From Micrococcales bacterium (GTDB lineage: Bacteria; Actinomycetota; Actinomycetes; Actinomycetales; Microbacteriaceae): DNA of 64,000 bases. The notes under the pieces are model-generated. The model was not told the origin of the DNA. It made no database searches and was given only the letters and a program-made list of their open reading frames with translations. Below are positions 38,120 to 46,755 of the stretch, one piece after another (within the stretch, counting starts at the first letter, position 1; each line of letters begins with the position of its first letter). The stretch is from assembly GCA_017306245.1 (NCBI GenBank), contig JAFKIY010000002.1:209412-273411 (forward strand), given 5' to 3'. A program made the position numbers and the translations under genes.

Positions 38120-38572
38120 CTACAGGGTGAGAACGCCGAACTTTTCGCCGTACTGGGTTTCGCGCTCCACCACGAAGCCGATGTTCGTGAAGAACGCCTC
38201 CGGTCCGTCGTCGCCCGGCTCCCACAGCGCGGTCAGCCGCGTGAAGCCGCGCTGCCGGGCCTCGTCGGCGAGGGCGAGGACCGCGAAGGTTCCAACGCCC
38301 TGACCCTGATCGTCGGCAGAGACGTGAACCCGCCAGACGCAGCTGCGGAACTCCTCCTCCGCGGCATCCTCATCGAAGTTGCCGCGGATGAAGCCGACAA
38401 CCCGGTCATCCTTGAGCACCACCCTCGGCCACGTCGTGGTCGGGTCGAGGTAGGCATCCGCGATCGCGTAGGTCGGCGGAACGACGAATTGCTCCTGCCC
38501 ACGCCGCAGCGTCAATTTGTTCGCGGCGAGCGCGTTGCTCGCGGAAAGCTCTTCGAGTCTCAGGTTGGCCAT
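38120..38572 (-). CDS. GNAT family N-acetyltransferase
   Basis: This 150-residue protein has the GNAT acetyl-CoA motif A (VHVSADDQGQGVGTFAVLALADEARQ, about residues 80-105) with the Q-x-x-G-x-G pyrophosphate loop, and a late FFTNIGFVVE block (motif B). It resembles spermidine/diamine acetyltransferases in the N-terminal ELSASNALAANKL, but the acceptor cannot be named. It is probably co-transcribed with the downstream alkyltransferase-like gene and is divergent from icd. Confidence 0.82.
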   Translation of the reverse strand: MANLRLEELSASNALAANKLTLRRGQEQFVVPPTYAIADAYLDPTTTWPRVVLKDDRVVGFIRGNFDEDAAEEEFRSCVWRVHVSADDQGQGVGTFAVLALADEARQRGFTRLTALWEPGDDGPEAFFTNIGFVVERETQYGEKFGVLTL

Positions 38573-38612
38573 GATGACAGGCTAACCACACCCGGCGATC
38601 TGCACCTAGAGA

Positions 38613-38630
38613 TATCTTGATGTCGAGATA
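38613..38630. promoter_or_regulatory. 18-bp imperfect palindrome upstream of icd
   Basis: TATCTTGAT followed by GTCGAGATA pairs at 7 of 9 positions. It lies in the divergent region between the acetyltransferase gene and icd, about 94 bases before the icd start, and is a candidate repressor site for a regulator I cannot name. Confidence 0.45.
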
Positions 38631-38723
38631 ATTCTCGGTTGCCTGTAAGCTGAAAGACGGCCCACTCGGCCCGGGCGAAAACGCCACCCCCAGATCAGAA
38701 GTGTTGCGCACAAGGAGAACCCA

Positions 38724-39938
38724 GTGTCGAAAATCAAGGTTGAGGGCACCGTCGTCGAACTCGACGGCGACGAGATGACCCGCATCATCTGGCAGGCCAT
38801 CAAAGACACCCTCATCCATCCCTACCTTGACATCACTCTCGACTATTACGACCTCGGGATCGAGAAGCGCGACGAGACGAACGACCAGATCACGATCGAC
38901 GCCGCCCACGCCATCCAGAAACACGGCGTCGGCGTGAAGTGCGCCACGATCACGCCGGATGAGGCGCGCGTCGAAGAGTTCGGCCTCAAGAAGATGTGGC
39001 GGAGCCCCAACGGCACAATCCGCAACATCCTCGGCGGAACGATCTTCCGCGAGCCGATCATCATCTCCAACATCCCGCGCCTCGTGCCCGGCTGGAACAA
39101 GCCGATCATCATCGGCCGTCACGCGTTCGGCGACCAGTACCGCGCCACCGACTTCCGTTTCGAGGGCGAAGGCACCCTCACCATGACGTTCACGCCGAAG
39201 GATGGCAGCGAGCCGCAAAGCTTCGAGGTGTTCCAGTCGCCGGGTTCCGGCGTCGCGATGGGAATGTACAACCTCGACGACTCGATCCGCGATTTCGCCC
39301 GCGCCTCGCTCGCGTACGGACTCGACCGCGGCTACCCGGTGTATCTGTCCACGAAGAACACGATCCTGAAGGCCTACGACGGCCGATTCAAGGACCTCTT
39401 CGCCGAAGTGTTCGAGCACGAGTTCAAGGCGAAGTTCGACGCTGCAGGGCTCACCTACGAGCACCGCCTGATCGATGACATGGTCGCCGCCTCCCTCAAG
39501 TGGGAGGGCGGATACATTTGGGCGTGCAAGAACTATGACGGCGACGTGCAATCGGACACCGTTGCACAGGGCTTCGGTTCGCTCGGCCTCATGACGAGCG
39601 TGCTCACGACCCCGGATGGCAGGATCGTCGAGGCGGAGGCCGCTCACGGCACCGTCACCCGCCACTACCGCCAGCACCAGGCAGGAAAGCCGACATCCAC
39701 GAACCCGATCGCCTCGATCTACGCGTGGACCCGCGCGCTCGCCCACCGCGGCAAGCTCGACGGCAACCAGGCGCTCATCGACTTCTCGCACACGCTCGAG
39801 GATGTCGTGGTGAAGACGGTCGAGTCCGGCAAGATGACGAAGGACCTCGCGCTGCTCGTCGGGGGCGACCAGGGCTACCTCACCACCGAGGAGTTCCTCG
39901 CCGCTCTCGCCGACAACCTGAAGACGCGCCTGGCCTGA
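38724..39938 (+). CDS. icd: NADP-dependent isocitrate dehydrogenase (homodimeric, eukaryote-like type)
   Basis: This 404-residue enzyme decarboxylates isocitrate to 2-oxoglutarate with NADP+. The length and the N-terminal [19 protein letters not shown], the substrate loop [19 protein letters not shown] and [22 protein letters not shown] belong to the homodimeric subfamily shared with eukaryotes, not the E. coli type. [12 protein letters not shown] is the NADP-binding stretch. The GTG start at 38724 has AAGGAG at 38712-38717. It adds to the sucCD TCA genes at 26121. Confidence 0.95.
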   Translation: MSKIKVEGTVVELDGDEMTRIIWQAIKDTLIHPYLDITLDYYDLGIEKRDETNDQITIDAAHAIQKHGVGVKCATITPDEARVEEFGLKKMWRSPNGTIRNILGGTIFREPIIISNIPRLVPGWNKPIIIGRHAFGDQYRATDFRFEGEGTLTMTFTPKDGSEPQSFEVFQSPGSGVAMGMYNLDDSIRDFARASLAYGLDRGYPVYLSTKNTILKAYDGRFKDLFAEVFEHEFKAKFDAAGLTYEHRLIDDMVAASLKWEGGYIWACKNYDGDVQSDTVAQGFGSLGLMTSVLTTPDGRIVEAEAAHGTVTRHYRQHQAGKPTSTNPIASIYAWTRALAHRGKLDGNQALIDFSHTLEDVVVKTVESGKMTKDLALLVGGDQGYLTTEEFLAALADNLKTRLA

Positions 39939-40040
39939 CCTTCGCGTTCGTGAGGATACGCTCACCGCGGGCAGGACCGGCGGATGAGGGGAGCCTTGCC
40001 TTGCTGGAGCGGCGGGCGACTTCCGAGTAGTACTGGAGTC

Positions 40041-41939
40041 ATGAACTGGCTCGGAACGGCTGTTCGCAGGTATCCGATCGTCGCGATCACGGTGCTCGTC
40101 GCCGCGGTCGGCGGCATCCTCGTGCTCACCGGGTTCGAGACGGCCGCACAGTGGCTGATCAGCGGATTCGCGCTCATTGTCGCCGCCATGCAGGCGTGGG
40201 ACATGATCAAGAACCTGATCGGCGGCCAGTGGGGGATCGACGCGCTCGCGATCATGGCGATCATCGCCACGGTGTCGGTGGGCGAGTTTTGGGCGAGCCT
40301 CGTCATCGTTCTCATGCTCTCGGGCGGTGAAGCACTCGAGGATTACGCGGCAGGGCGGGCGCAGCGTGAGATGAAGGCGCTGCTGGATCGCTCTCCGCAA
40401 ACCGCGCACCGCCTCGTGGATGATGCGGGAACCATCGACGACATCGCGGTCACCGAGGTAGCGGTCGGCGACCGGCTTCTCGTGCGGCCGTCCGAGCTCG
40501 TACCGGTGGACGGCATCCTCGAATCGGATGCCGGCACGTTCGACGAGTCATCCCTCACCGGCGAAAGCCTCCCGGTGGAGCGTGCGAAGGGCGAAGCGCT
40601 CCTGAGTGGTTCCCTCAACGGCGAGCACGCCGTCATCATGACGGCGAGCGCCCTCGCGCACGACAGCCAGTACCAGCGCATCGTCGCGCTCGTCGCGGAT
40701 GCCGCCCAAAGCCGGGCACCGCTTGTGCGACTCGCCGACCGCTACGCGGTTCCTTTCACGGCAGTATCCCTGGCTCTGGCCGGGCTGGCCTGGCTGTTGT
40801 CCGGCGACCCCGTGCGCTTCGCCGAGGTGCTCGTCGTCGCCACCCCATGCCCGCTGCTCATCGCCGCGCCCGTCGCCTTCATGGGCGGGATGAGCCGGGC
40901 CTCTCGTTTCGGAATTATCGTCAAGGGCGGCGGAACGCTGGAGCAGCTTTCGCGTGCGCGCACGGCGGCATTCGACAAAACCGGAACGCTCACGCACGGC
41001 GATCCCACCGTCGTCGACGTGCGCCCGGCGGGGGTTTTCACCGAGGATGAGCTGTTCGCGTTGGTCGCCTCCGCCGAAACGCACTCCTCGCACGTGCTGG
41101 CTACCGCGATCGTGGATGCCGCTCAGGAACGCGGACTCGTGCTCCGGACCGTCGCGAGCGCACGCGAAGAGGCCACAAACGGTGTTGTCGCCATGATCGG
41201 CGGCCGCGAAGTGGTGGTGGGGAAGCTCCTTTTCGTCACCGAACATGCGCCGGATGCGGTTGCTACCACGATTTTGAGCGGCGAAATGTCGGTCTACGTC
41301 GCCGTCGATGGCGGTTTCGCGGGGGCGATCGTCTTGAGCGATCGGGTGCGCGAGAACGCCCGATCAACGATCACGACGCTGGGGACGCTGGGGATTTCGA
41401 GATTCCTCATGCTCACCGGCGACTCCTCGGATACGGCCCGTCACATTGCCGCGGATGTGGGGATCGAGGAGGTGCACGCGGAGCTCCTTCCGCAGGACAA
41501 GGTGGAGATCCTGAAGTCGATTCCGCGGCGTCCCGTCATCATGGTGGGTGACGGGGTGAATGATGCCCCCGTGCTCGCGGTGGCCGACGTGGGAATCGCG
41601 ATGGGGGCACGAGGTTCGACTGCCGCGAGCGAGTCCGCCGATGTGGTGATCGTGCTGGATGACATTGCGAAGTCGGCGGAGGCGATGGCGATCGGCCAGC
41701 GAACGATGCGCGTCGCCCTACAGAGCATCTGGCTGGGAATCGGATTGAGCGCAGGACTCATGCTGTTCGCGGCGTTCGGGTTCCTCCCCACGATCGTGGG
41801 CGCGGCGCTTCAGGAGGTCGTCGATCTGGCGACGATCCTCAATGCGCTGCGTGCTCTCGGCGGGCCGCGGGCAACCACGCCGGCCGTCACCCGGCCGATT
41901 CCGGATTCCCGGCCCGCAGAGCCGGTGGAGCACAAGTAA
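40041..41939 (+). CDS. Heavy-metal P1B-type ATPase with a TPC transmembrane motif
   Basis: This 632-residue cation pump has the phosphorylation site FDKTGTLTHG (about residue 315), the actuator loop SSLTGESLPVE and the hinge MVGDGVNDAPVLA. The membrane metal motif is TPCP, not CPC or SPC; TPC is the mark of the small P1B-5 group linked to Ni or Fe. There is no N-terminal HMA domain. The start at 40041 (MNWLGTAV) is chosen over 39984, whose extra residues look non-native. It stands alone, convergent with hsp20. The transported metal is not certain. Confidence 0.87.
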   Translation: MNWLGTAVRRYPIVAITVLVAAVGGILVLTGFETAAQWLISGFALIVAAMQAWDMIKNLIGGQWGIDALAIMAIIATVSVGEFWASLVIVLMLSGGEALEDYAAGRAQREMKALLDRSPQTAHRLVDDAGTIDDIAVTEVAVGDRLLVRPSELVPVDGILESDAGTFDESSLTGESLPVERAKGEALLSGSLNGEHAVIMTASALAHDSQYQRIVALVADAAQSRAPLVRLADRYAVPFTAVSLALAGLAWLLSGDPVRFAEVLVVATPCPLLIAAPVAFMGGMSRASRFGIIVKGGGTLEQLSRARTAAFDKTGTLTHGDPTVVDVRPAGVFTEDELFALVASAETHSSHVLATAIVDAAQERGLVLRTVASAREEATNGVVAMIGGREVVVGKLLFVTEHAPDAVATTILSGEMSVYVAVDGGFAGAIVLSDRVRENARSTITTLGTLGISRFLMLTGDSSDTARHIAADVGIEEVHAELLPQDKVEILKSIPRRPVIMVGDGVNDAPVLAVADVGIAMGARGSTAASESADVVIVLDDIAKSAEAMAIGQRTMRVALQSIWLGIGLSAGLMLFAAFGFLPTIVGAALQEVVDLATILNALRALGGPRATTPAVTRPIPDSRPAEPVEHK

Positions 41940-41940
41940 A

Positions 41941-41962
41941 GGCCGGGGCGCCTGCCCCGGCC
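41941..41962. terminator. Bidirectional hairpin between the P-type ATPase and hsp20
   Basis: GGCCGGGGC (41941-41949) pairs perfectly with GCCCCGGCC (41954-41962). TCTCCTT follows on plus and TTTA on minus, so it can serve both convergent genes. Confidence 0.75.
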
Positions 41963-41984
41963 TCTCCTTGCGGTTCGCGGTTGG

Positions 41985-42413
41985 TTAGCTTGCCGTCACT
42001 TCGACGGGTGCCTCGAAACCGGCAGCCTGCACCGCGATCTTGCGCGGCTTCGCCTTCTCGCTCACCGGGATCATGACGCTCAGCACGCCATTGTCGTAGG
42101 TTGCGCTGATGTGCTCGGTGTCGATGCCGTCGCCGAGGTTCAGCTGGCGCAGGAACGAGCCGCTCGGGCGCTCATGGGCGAGCCACTTGACGTCGTCGCC
42201 TCGTGGCGTCCGCTCGGCGCGGATGGTGAGCAGCTGACCGTCGACGTCGAGGTCAACCGAACCGGGGTCGATGCCGGGCAGATCGGCGTTCAGGATGTAC
42301 AGGTCGCCATCCTTGTGCAGGTCGATGGGCATCAGGCGCGGGCCCTGACGTGAGTCCAGGAGGCTCGCGGCGACACGGTCCAGTTCGCGGAACGGGTCAA
42401 ACAACATAGCCAT
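41985..42413 (-). CDS. Hsp20/alpha-crystallin family small heat shock protein
   Basis: This 142-residue ATP-independent chaperone holds unfolding proteins. The alpha-crystallin domain spans about residues 25-125: MPIDLHKDGDLYILNADLPGI, then LTIRAER and ISATYDNGVLSVMIPV, the final strand motif. The start ATG 42413 has AAGGAG seven bases upstream; a second in-frame ATG follows two codons later. The upstream region carries both a HAIR site (HspR) and a CIRCE-like site (HrcA), so the gene should be strongly heat-induced by relief of two repressors. Confidence 0.93.
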   Translation of the reverse strand: MAMLFDPFRELDRVAASLLDSRQGPRLMPIDLHKDGDLYILNADLPGIDPGSVDLDVDGQLLTIRAERTPRGDDVKWLAHERPSGSFLRQLNLGDGIDTEHISATYDNGVLSVMIPVSEKAKPRKIAVQAAGFEAPVEVTAS

Positions 42414-42431
42414 TTCATTACTCCTTCAATA

Positions 42432-42452
42432 CTTGAGTCAACTCGACTCAAC
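42432..42452. promoter_or_regulatory. HAIR operator (HspR binding site) of hsp20
   Basis: CTTGAGT-N7-ACTCAAC matches the HspR-associated inverted repeat CTTGAGT-N7-ACTCAAG at 13 of 14 defined positions. It lies 18 bases upstream of the hsp20 start. Confidence 0.85.
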
Positions 42453-42462
42453 TATCTCCAGA

Positions 42463-42489
42463 TTAGCACTCTACCCCTGAGAGTGCCAG
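42463..42489. promoter_or_regulatory. CIRCE-like operator (HrcA binding site) of hsp20
   Basis: TTAGCACTC-N9-GAGTGCCAG matches CIRCE (TTAGCACTC-N9-GAGTGCTAA) at 16 of 18 positions. It lies 10 bases upstream of the HAIR site and just after the stop of the TetR gene. Confidence 0.82.
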
Positions 42490-42491
42490 TT

Positions 42492-43202
42492 TTACCGTTC
42501 GCCCAGCGCGGACGCGGTGCCGGCCGCTGCCGCGCTGTCCAGAATCATCCGGATGCCGGTCCGATAGACGGAGAAATCGTCGAGGGCCAGAAGCGCGTCG
42601 CGGTGCGCCGCGGTCGCCGGGTGGCCGGAATGCGTCGCCCCGACGGTTTCCGGCACGTAGGCACGCTCCACGTCGCCGCCGCGGCCGCTTTGCGCCTGGG
42701 CGATCTGGGCTTGCGCGATGATCGAGCCGAGCGCGAGCATGTGGCTGGAGAACAGCTGGTAATACTCGATCAACTCCTCGCCCTCGAGCCCTGCCCGCCC
42801 GAGGCAGCTGAGAATGAACTCGATCCCGTCCAGCTCGGCGGATCCGCCCGTCGACAGGATCGCGGCTTCGGCCGCCACCGCCGGGTATTCCAGGTACGTG
42901 GCGAGGAGATTGTCCGCGAGTTCGGTGAGCGCGCTCTTCCAATGGAGCGGGTCAACTGTCGCCCGGGCGGACGCGATCGAGATCAGGCGCTCCAGCAGCG
43001 CGGCCATGAGCTCTTCCTTGTTCCGGAAGTGGCGGTAGATCGCGGTGGGGTCGACCCCCAGTTGTCTTCCGAGGTCCCGCACGGTGACGGATGCCGTGCC
43101 GGGCCGGGCGGCGATCCGCATGCCCGCGTCCACGATGGATTCCCGGCTGAGGCGCGCAGATCCGGATGCTTCACGGGGGGTGGCGCGCGCAGGATCCGTC
43201 AT
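42492..43202 (-). CDS. TetR family transcriptional regulator
   Basis: This 236-residue protein has a TetR DNA-binding domain near residues 20-65: SRESIVDAGMRIAARPG, then VTVRDLGRQLGVDPTAIYRHFRNKEEL, the family's recognition helix. The C-terminal ligand-binding region is unlike named TetR subgroups. It is divergent from a three-gene catabolic-looking operon at 43331. A perfect 17-bp palindrome overlaps that operon's -35 box, so it probably represses the operon and itself until an operon substrate binds; that link is inference. Confidence 0.88.
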   Translation of the reverse strand: MTDPARATPREASGSARLSRESIVDAGMRIAARPGTASVTVRDLGRQLGVDPTAIYRHFRNKEELMAALLERLISIASARATVDPLHWKSALTELADNLLATYLEYPAVAAEAAILSTGGSAELDGIEFILSCLGRAGLEGEELIEYYQLFSSHMLALGSIIAQAQIAQAQSGRGGDVERAYVPETVGATHSGHPATAAHRDALLALDDFSVYRTGIRMILDSAAAAGTASALGER

Positions 43203-43233
43203 GATGGCATTGTTCCACAGTTCGCAACAACGT

Positions 43234-43250
43234 TGTCAACGGTGTTGACA
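43234..43250. promoter_or_regulatory. Perfect 17-bp palindrome, likely TetR operator
   Basis: TGTCAAC-GGT-GTTGACA is a perfect dyad in the 128-bp divergent region. Its right half is the -35 box of the amidohydrolase operon, so a bound dimer would block RNA polymerase. Confidence 0.75.
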
Positions 43251-43274
43251 GACACGCCGGCGGACGCGTACATT
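43245..43274 (+). promoter_or_regulatory. Promoter of the amidohydrolase operon
   Basis: TTGACA (43245-43250) and TACATT (43269-43274) are 18 bases apart, giving a start near 43281 and a leader of about 50 bases with AGGAG before the GTG. Confidence 0.65.
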
Positions 43275-43330
43275 TCAGGTGGGCCGGCGTCGACCTCCGC
43301 TGGCAACCCCGTGCGTCCCGAGGAGTTACC

Positions 43331-45028
43331 GTGTCAGCTTTCGCCGATTCCGTGCTGGTCGACGGCTGGATCTACACCGCGGGGATGGAACGCCCCGCCC
43401 CCGCCGACATCGCCATTGCAGGCGACCGGATCATGGCCGTGGCCGAAGCCGGAGGTCTCGCGGACCTCATCGGACCGAAGACGACGGTCCGCACCGCGGC
43501 GGGCGAGCTCATCGTTCCCGGCTTCCAGGACGCGCACATCCATCCGGTGTTCGGCGGAACCGAACTCCTGCAGTGCGACCTCACCGCCGCCACGAGCGCT
43601 GAGGACTGCTACCGCGTGATCCGGCAGTACTGCGCCGAACGTCCGGAGCCGGAGTGGATCATCGGCGCGGGCTGGTCGATGGAGTTCTTCCCCGGCGGCA
43701 CCCCGACCAGACAGGCGCTGGATGCCGCAACGGATGGCCGACCCGCCGCGATCCTCAACCGGGACCACCACGGCATCTGGGTCAACTCGCGTGCCCTCGA
43801 GCTCGCCGGCATCACCCGCGAGACACCGGACCCCGCAGATGGTCGGATCGAACGCGATGGCTCCGGGAACCCGTCCGGCACGCTCCACGAGGGGGCATCC
43901 GATGCGGTCACTGCGATCCTGCCGAAGGTGACCGACGAACTTGCCGCCCTCGGCCTTCGCACAGCGCAGGCCTACCTGCATGAGCTCGGCGTCACCGCCT
44001 GGCAGGATGCCATGCTCGGCACCGGGCTTGGCGCGAAGGACGCCACCGACACCTACCTTGCCGCGATTTCGGCAGGGGATCTCACGATGCGCGTCGTCGG
44101 AGCCCAGTGGTGGGAGCGCGACGGCGGGCTCGAACAGGTCGACTCGATGATCGAACGGCGCGACCGCATCGCTGCAGCGGACCCGACGGGCAGGTTCAGG
44201 GCATCCTCGGTCAAGATCATGGTGGACGGCGTCGCGGAGAATTTCACCGCCGCGCTGAGCTCGCCGTACCGGGATGCCTCGGGCCGCGCCACGGCGAACT
44301 CCGGGCTCTCCTTCATCCCGCCGCGGGACCTGAAACGGTACGTCACAGCGCTCGATGCTGCCGGGTTCCAGGTGCACTTCCACGCTCTGGGCGATCGGGC
44401 GGTCACCGAAGCGCTCAACGCGATCAAGGCCGCCCGGACCGCAAATGGCGATCGGGGCAACCGCCACCACCTCGCGCACCTGCAGTGGATCAGCTCCGCC
44501 GACATCCCCCGCTTCGCGAAGCTGGGGGCGGCGGCGAACCTCCAGATGCTGTGGGCGATGCACGAAGATCAGCTCGACGAGTTGACCATTCCGTTCATCG
44601 AACCGGGTCTCGTCGATCGCCTCTATCCGTTCGGGGAACTGGCCGAAAGCGGTGCGACGCTCGCCGCGGGCAGCGACTGGCCCGTGTCGACCCCCGACCC
44701 GCTCGCGGCCATCCACATCGGGGTGAATCGCACGCTGGATCCGGCAATCGCGCCCCCGCTCGGCGGCGTCGAACAACGCCTCACGCTCGCGGATGCGCTG
44801 ACCGCGTACACGTGGGGCAGCGCGTTCGTGAACGGGCTGGAGCGGGACACGGGGCGCATCGAGGCCGGATACCTCGCCGACCTCGTCGTGATCGATCGGA
44901 ACCTCTTCGAATTCCCGACCGCCCAGATCGGCCAGGCTCGGGTACGGCTGACCCTGTCGGGCGGGAGGGTCGTCTACGACCGCGATCAGGCCCCCGCCCG
45001 CCGCGACCCGGTGGAGGCGTCGCGATGA
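43331..45028 (+). CDS. YtcJ-like amidohydrolase family protein
   Basis: This 565-residue metal-dependent hydrolase belongs to the YtcJ-like branch of the amidohydrolase superfamily. IVPGFQDAHIHPVFGG supplies the first metal His pair. HFHALGDRAVTEALNAI and the LAAGSDWPVSTPDP block near residue 445 hold later metal ligands, and EAGYLADLVVIDRNLF is the typical C-terminal composite-domain motif. The GTG start has AGGAG 5-6 bases upstream. It is the first gene of a three-gene unit coupled by 4-base overlaps, divergent from a TetR regulator. The substrate, probably an amide or cyclic amide, is unknown. Confidence 0.87.
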   Translation: MSAFADSVLVDGWIYTAGMERPAPADIAIAGDRIMAVAEAGGLADLIGPKTTVRTAAGELIVPGFQDAHIHPVFGGTELLQCDLTAATSAEDCYRVIRQYCAERPEPEWIIGAGWSMEFFPGGTPTRQALDAATDGRPAAILNRDHHGIWVNSRALELAGITRETPDPADGRIERDGSGNPSGTLHEGASDAVTAILPKVTDELAALGLRTAQAYLHELGVTAWQDAMLGTGLGAKDATDTYLAAISAGDLTMRVVGAQWWERDGGLEQVDSMIERRDRIAAADPTGRFRASSVKIMVDGVAENFTAALSSPYRDASGRATANSGLSFIPPRDLKRYVTALDAAGFQVHFHALGDRAVTEALNAIKAARTANGDRGNRHHLAHLQWISSADIPRFAKLGAAANLQMLWAMHEDQLDELTIPFIEPGLVDRLYPFGELAESGATLAAGSDWPVSTPDPLAAIHIGVNRTLDPAIAPPLGGVEQRLTLADALTAYTWGSAFVNGLERDTGRIEAGYLADLVVIDRNLFEFPTAQIGQARVRLTLSGGRVVYDRDQAPARRDPVEASR

Positions 45029-45336
45029 AGACTGTCCAGCTTCGCCGGTACACGATCCGCGAGGGCGAATACGACGCGTTCGTCGCCTGGTGGGTTTCCG
45101 AGATGCCGAAGCTCCGCGAAGCGTTCGGGTTCACCATCGAGTTCGCGTACGGCATCCCGGAAACCAACGAGTTCATGTGGGCGGTGGGCGTCGCCGGTTC
45201 GGCCGAGCGTTTCGCGGAGGTTGAAGCGCGATACCTCGCGTCCGCGGAGCGCGCGGCGGTCATGGGCGCGATCCCGGAGCGGGTCGCCGAGCGAAACATC
45301 CGCCTCGTGACGGAGGTTCGGGGAGCGACGCCATGA
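45025..45336 (+). CDS. NIPSNAP-like (dimeric alpha-beta barrel) small protein
   Basis: This 103-residue protein has the ferredoxin-like pattern of NIPSNAP/Dabb proteins: VQLRRYTIREGEYDAFVAWW, then FEFAYGIPETNEFMWAVG-like strands (observed FTIEFAYGIP and FMWAVGV). Such proteins are often small accessory enzymes or binding proteins in catabolic operons. ATG 45025 overlaps the amidohydrolase stop and its own stop overlaps the monooxygenase start, both as ATGA, so the three are made in step. Its exact role here is unknown. Confidence 0.75.
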   Translation: MKTVQLRRYTIREGEYDAFVAWWVSEMPKLREAFGFTIEFAYGIPETNEFMWAVGVAGSAERFAEVEARYLASAERAAVMGAIPERVAERNIRLVTEVRGATP

Positions 45337-46595
45337 GGGTGCTGATCGCGGGCGCCGGAATCGGCGGGCTCGCGACCGCGCTGTCCCTGCACGCTGCGGG
45401 AATCACCGACGTCACCATTTGCGAAAGCGTCCCGGAGCTGCGGCCGCTCGGGGTCGGCATCAACCTGCTGCCGCACGCGGTGCGCGAACTCACGGAGCTG
45501 GGGCTCGGCGAGGAGCTGGCGAAACTCGGCGTGCCCACGAGCCGCCTGAGCTACTTCAACCGTTTCGGCCAGGAGATCTGGTCTGAGCCCCGCGGCATCG
45601 GTGCCGGTTATCGCTGGCCCCAGTATTCGATCCACCGGGGCGAGCTGCAAATGCTTCTGCGGGACACCGTCGACCGTGTGCTGCCCGGCTCGATCAGGCT
45701 CGGCTCGGCCGTGCAGTCGTCGACTCCGGCAGCGGTGGGCGGCGAGGAGGTCGTTGTTCGGACGCAGGATGGCGCCGAATCCGTCTTTCGCGCGGATGTC
45801 GTGGTCGGTGCGGACGGGATCCACAGCACCCTGCGGACGCTGAGGTATCCGGACCAGGGCGACCCGGTGTGGAATGGCCTCATGCTGTGGCGGGGGACGG
45901 CGTGGGTGGAACCGTACCTGGACGGCCGAACCATGATCATGGCGGGCGACGGCCAGCAGAAGTTTGTCGCGTATCCGCTGACCGGCGCCAGCACAGACGC
46001 CGACCACCGGGGCCTCGTGAGGCTCAACTTCATCGCCGAACGTCGGGTGCCGGATGAAGGCCCCGGCGAGAACAGCTGGACTCGCACGGCCGACCCGGCC
46101 GAGGTGGCGCGGGAGTTCCGGGACTGGGGTTTCGGCTGGCTGGACGTTCCGCAGGTGATCGCCTCGGCCACCGAATTGCTCCGTTACCCGATGGTGGATC
46201 GCGATCCGGTGGCGCAGTGGACGTTCGGGTGCCAGACGCTTCTCGGGGATGCGGCGCACCCGATGTACCCGATCGGGTCCAACGGGGCTTCGCAGGCCAT
46301 CATCGACTCGCGAACCCTCGCGTACGAACTCGCCACGGCGCCCACCGTCGGGGACGCGCTGTCCCGGTACGAGAGCGCTCGCCTCCCGCTCACGGCTGCG
46401 CTCACGCTCAGCAATCGGCAGCTCGGCCCGGAGCGCGTCATGCAGTTGGCGTTCGAACGCGCGCCCGGCGGATTCGCCCACATCCATGACGTCGTGTCGC
46501 AGGACGAGCTGGAGTCGATCGCCACCCAGTACAAGCGGGCGGCCGGATTCGCTCCTGAGCTCCTCAACGAGCGCGCATCGCTCAGCGTGAACTGA
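45333..46595 (+). CDS. Flavin-dependent monooxygenase (PhzS/salicylate hydroxylase-like)
   Basis: This 420-residue class A flavoprotein monooxygenase has the FAD fold RVLIAGAGIGGLATALSLHAAG at the start, then RPLGVGINLLPHAVRELTELGLG, the DG motif VVVGADGIHSTLR near residue 155 and the second FAD motif LLGDAAHPMYPIGSNGASQAI near 300. It would hydroxylate or decarboxylate an aromatic compound using NAD(P)H and O2. It is the last gene of the coupled operon, so the substrate may be released by the upstream amidohydrolase; that is inference. Confidence 0.88.
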   Translation: MRVLIAGAGIGGLATALSLHAAGITDVTICESVPELRPLGVGINLLPHAVRELTELGLGEELAKLGVPTSRLSYFNRFGQEIWSEPRGIGAGYRWPQYSIHRGELQMLLRDTVDRVLPGSIRLGSAVQSSTPAAVGGEEVVVRTQDGAESVFRADVVVGADGIHSTLRTLRYPDQGDPVWNGLMLWRGTAWVEPYLDGRTMIMAGDGQQKFVAYPLTGASTDADHRGLVRLNFIAERRVPDEGPGENSWTRTADPAEVAREFRDWGFGWLDVPQVIASATELLRYPMVDRDPVAQWTFGCQTLLGDAAHPMYPIGSNGASQAIIDSRTLAYELATAPTVGDALSRYESARLPLTAALTLSNRQLGPERVMQLAFERAPGGFAHIHDVVSQDELESIATQYKRAAGFAPELLNERASLSVN

Positions 46596-46600
46596 CGTTT

Positions 46601-46634
46601 GACGTTCCCGCACGGCGGGCAAGGTGAGAACGTC
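46601..46634 (+). terminator. Hairpin after the monooxygenase operon
   Basis: GACGTTC (46601-46607) pairs with GAACGTC (46628-46634) around a CCCGC/GCGGG inner stem, 5 bases after the stop codon. No T run follows. Confidence 0.45.
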
Positions 46635-46643
46635 ACAACTTTA

Positions 46644-46659
46644 TAACGGCTTGGTAACG
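46644..46659 (+). promoter_or_regulatory. Direct repeat TAACG-N6-TAACG upstream of the subtilase gene
   Basis: Two TAACG words begin 11 bases apart (46644 and 46655), about 100 bases before the start codon. The motif resembles the repeat at 2-19 and could bind a response regulator of the MtrA type. Confidence 0.25.
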
Positions 46660-46755
46660 AAGTGCCCCGTATGGGGGTAGACCGGGCATATGGTCATTCT
46701 CACGCGCAGATCCCGACTGCGGCATTATCCGTGCTGTTCAGAGAGGGACACGATC

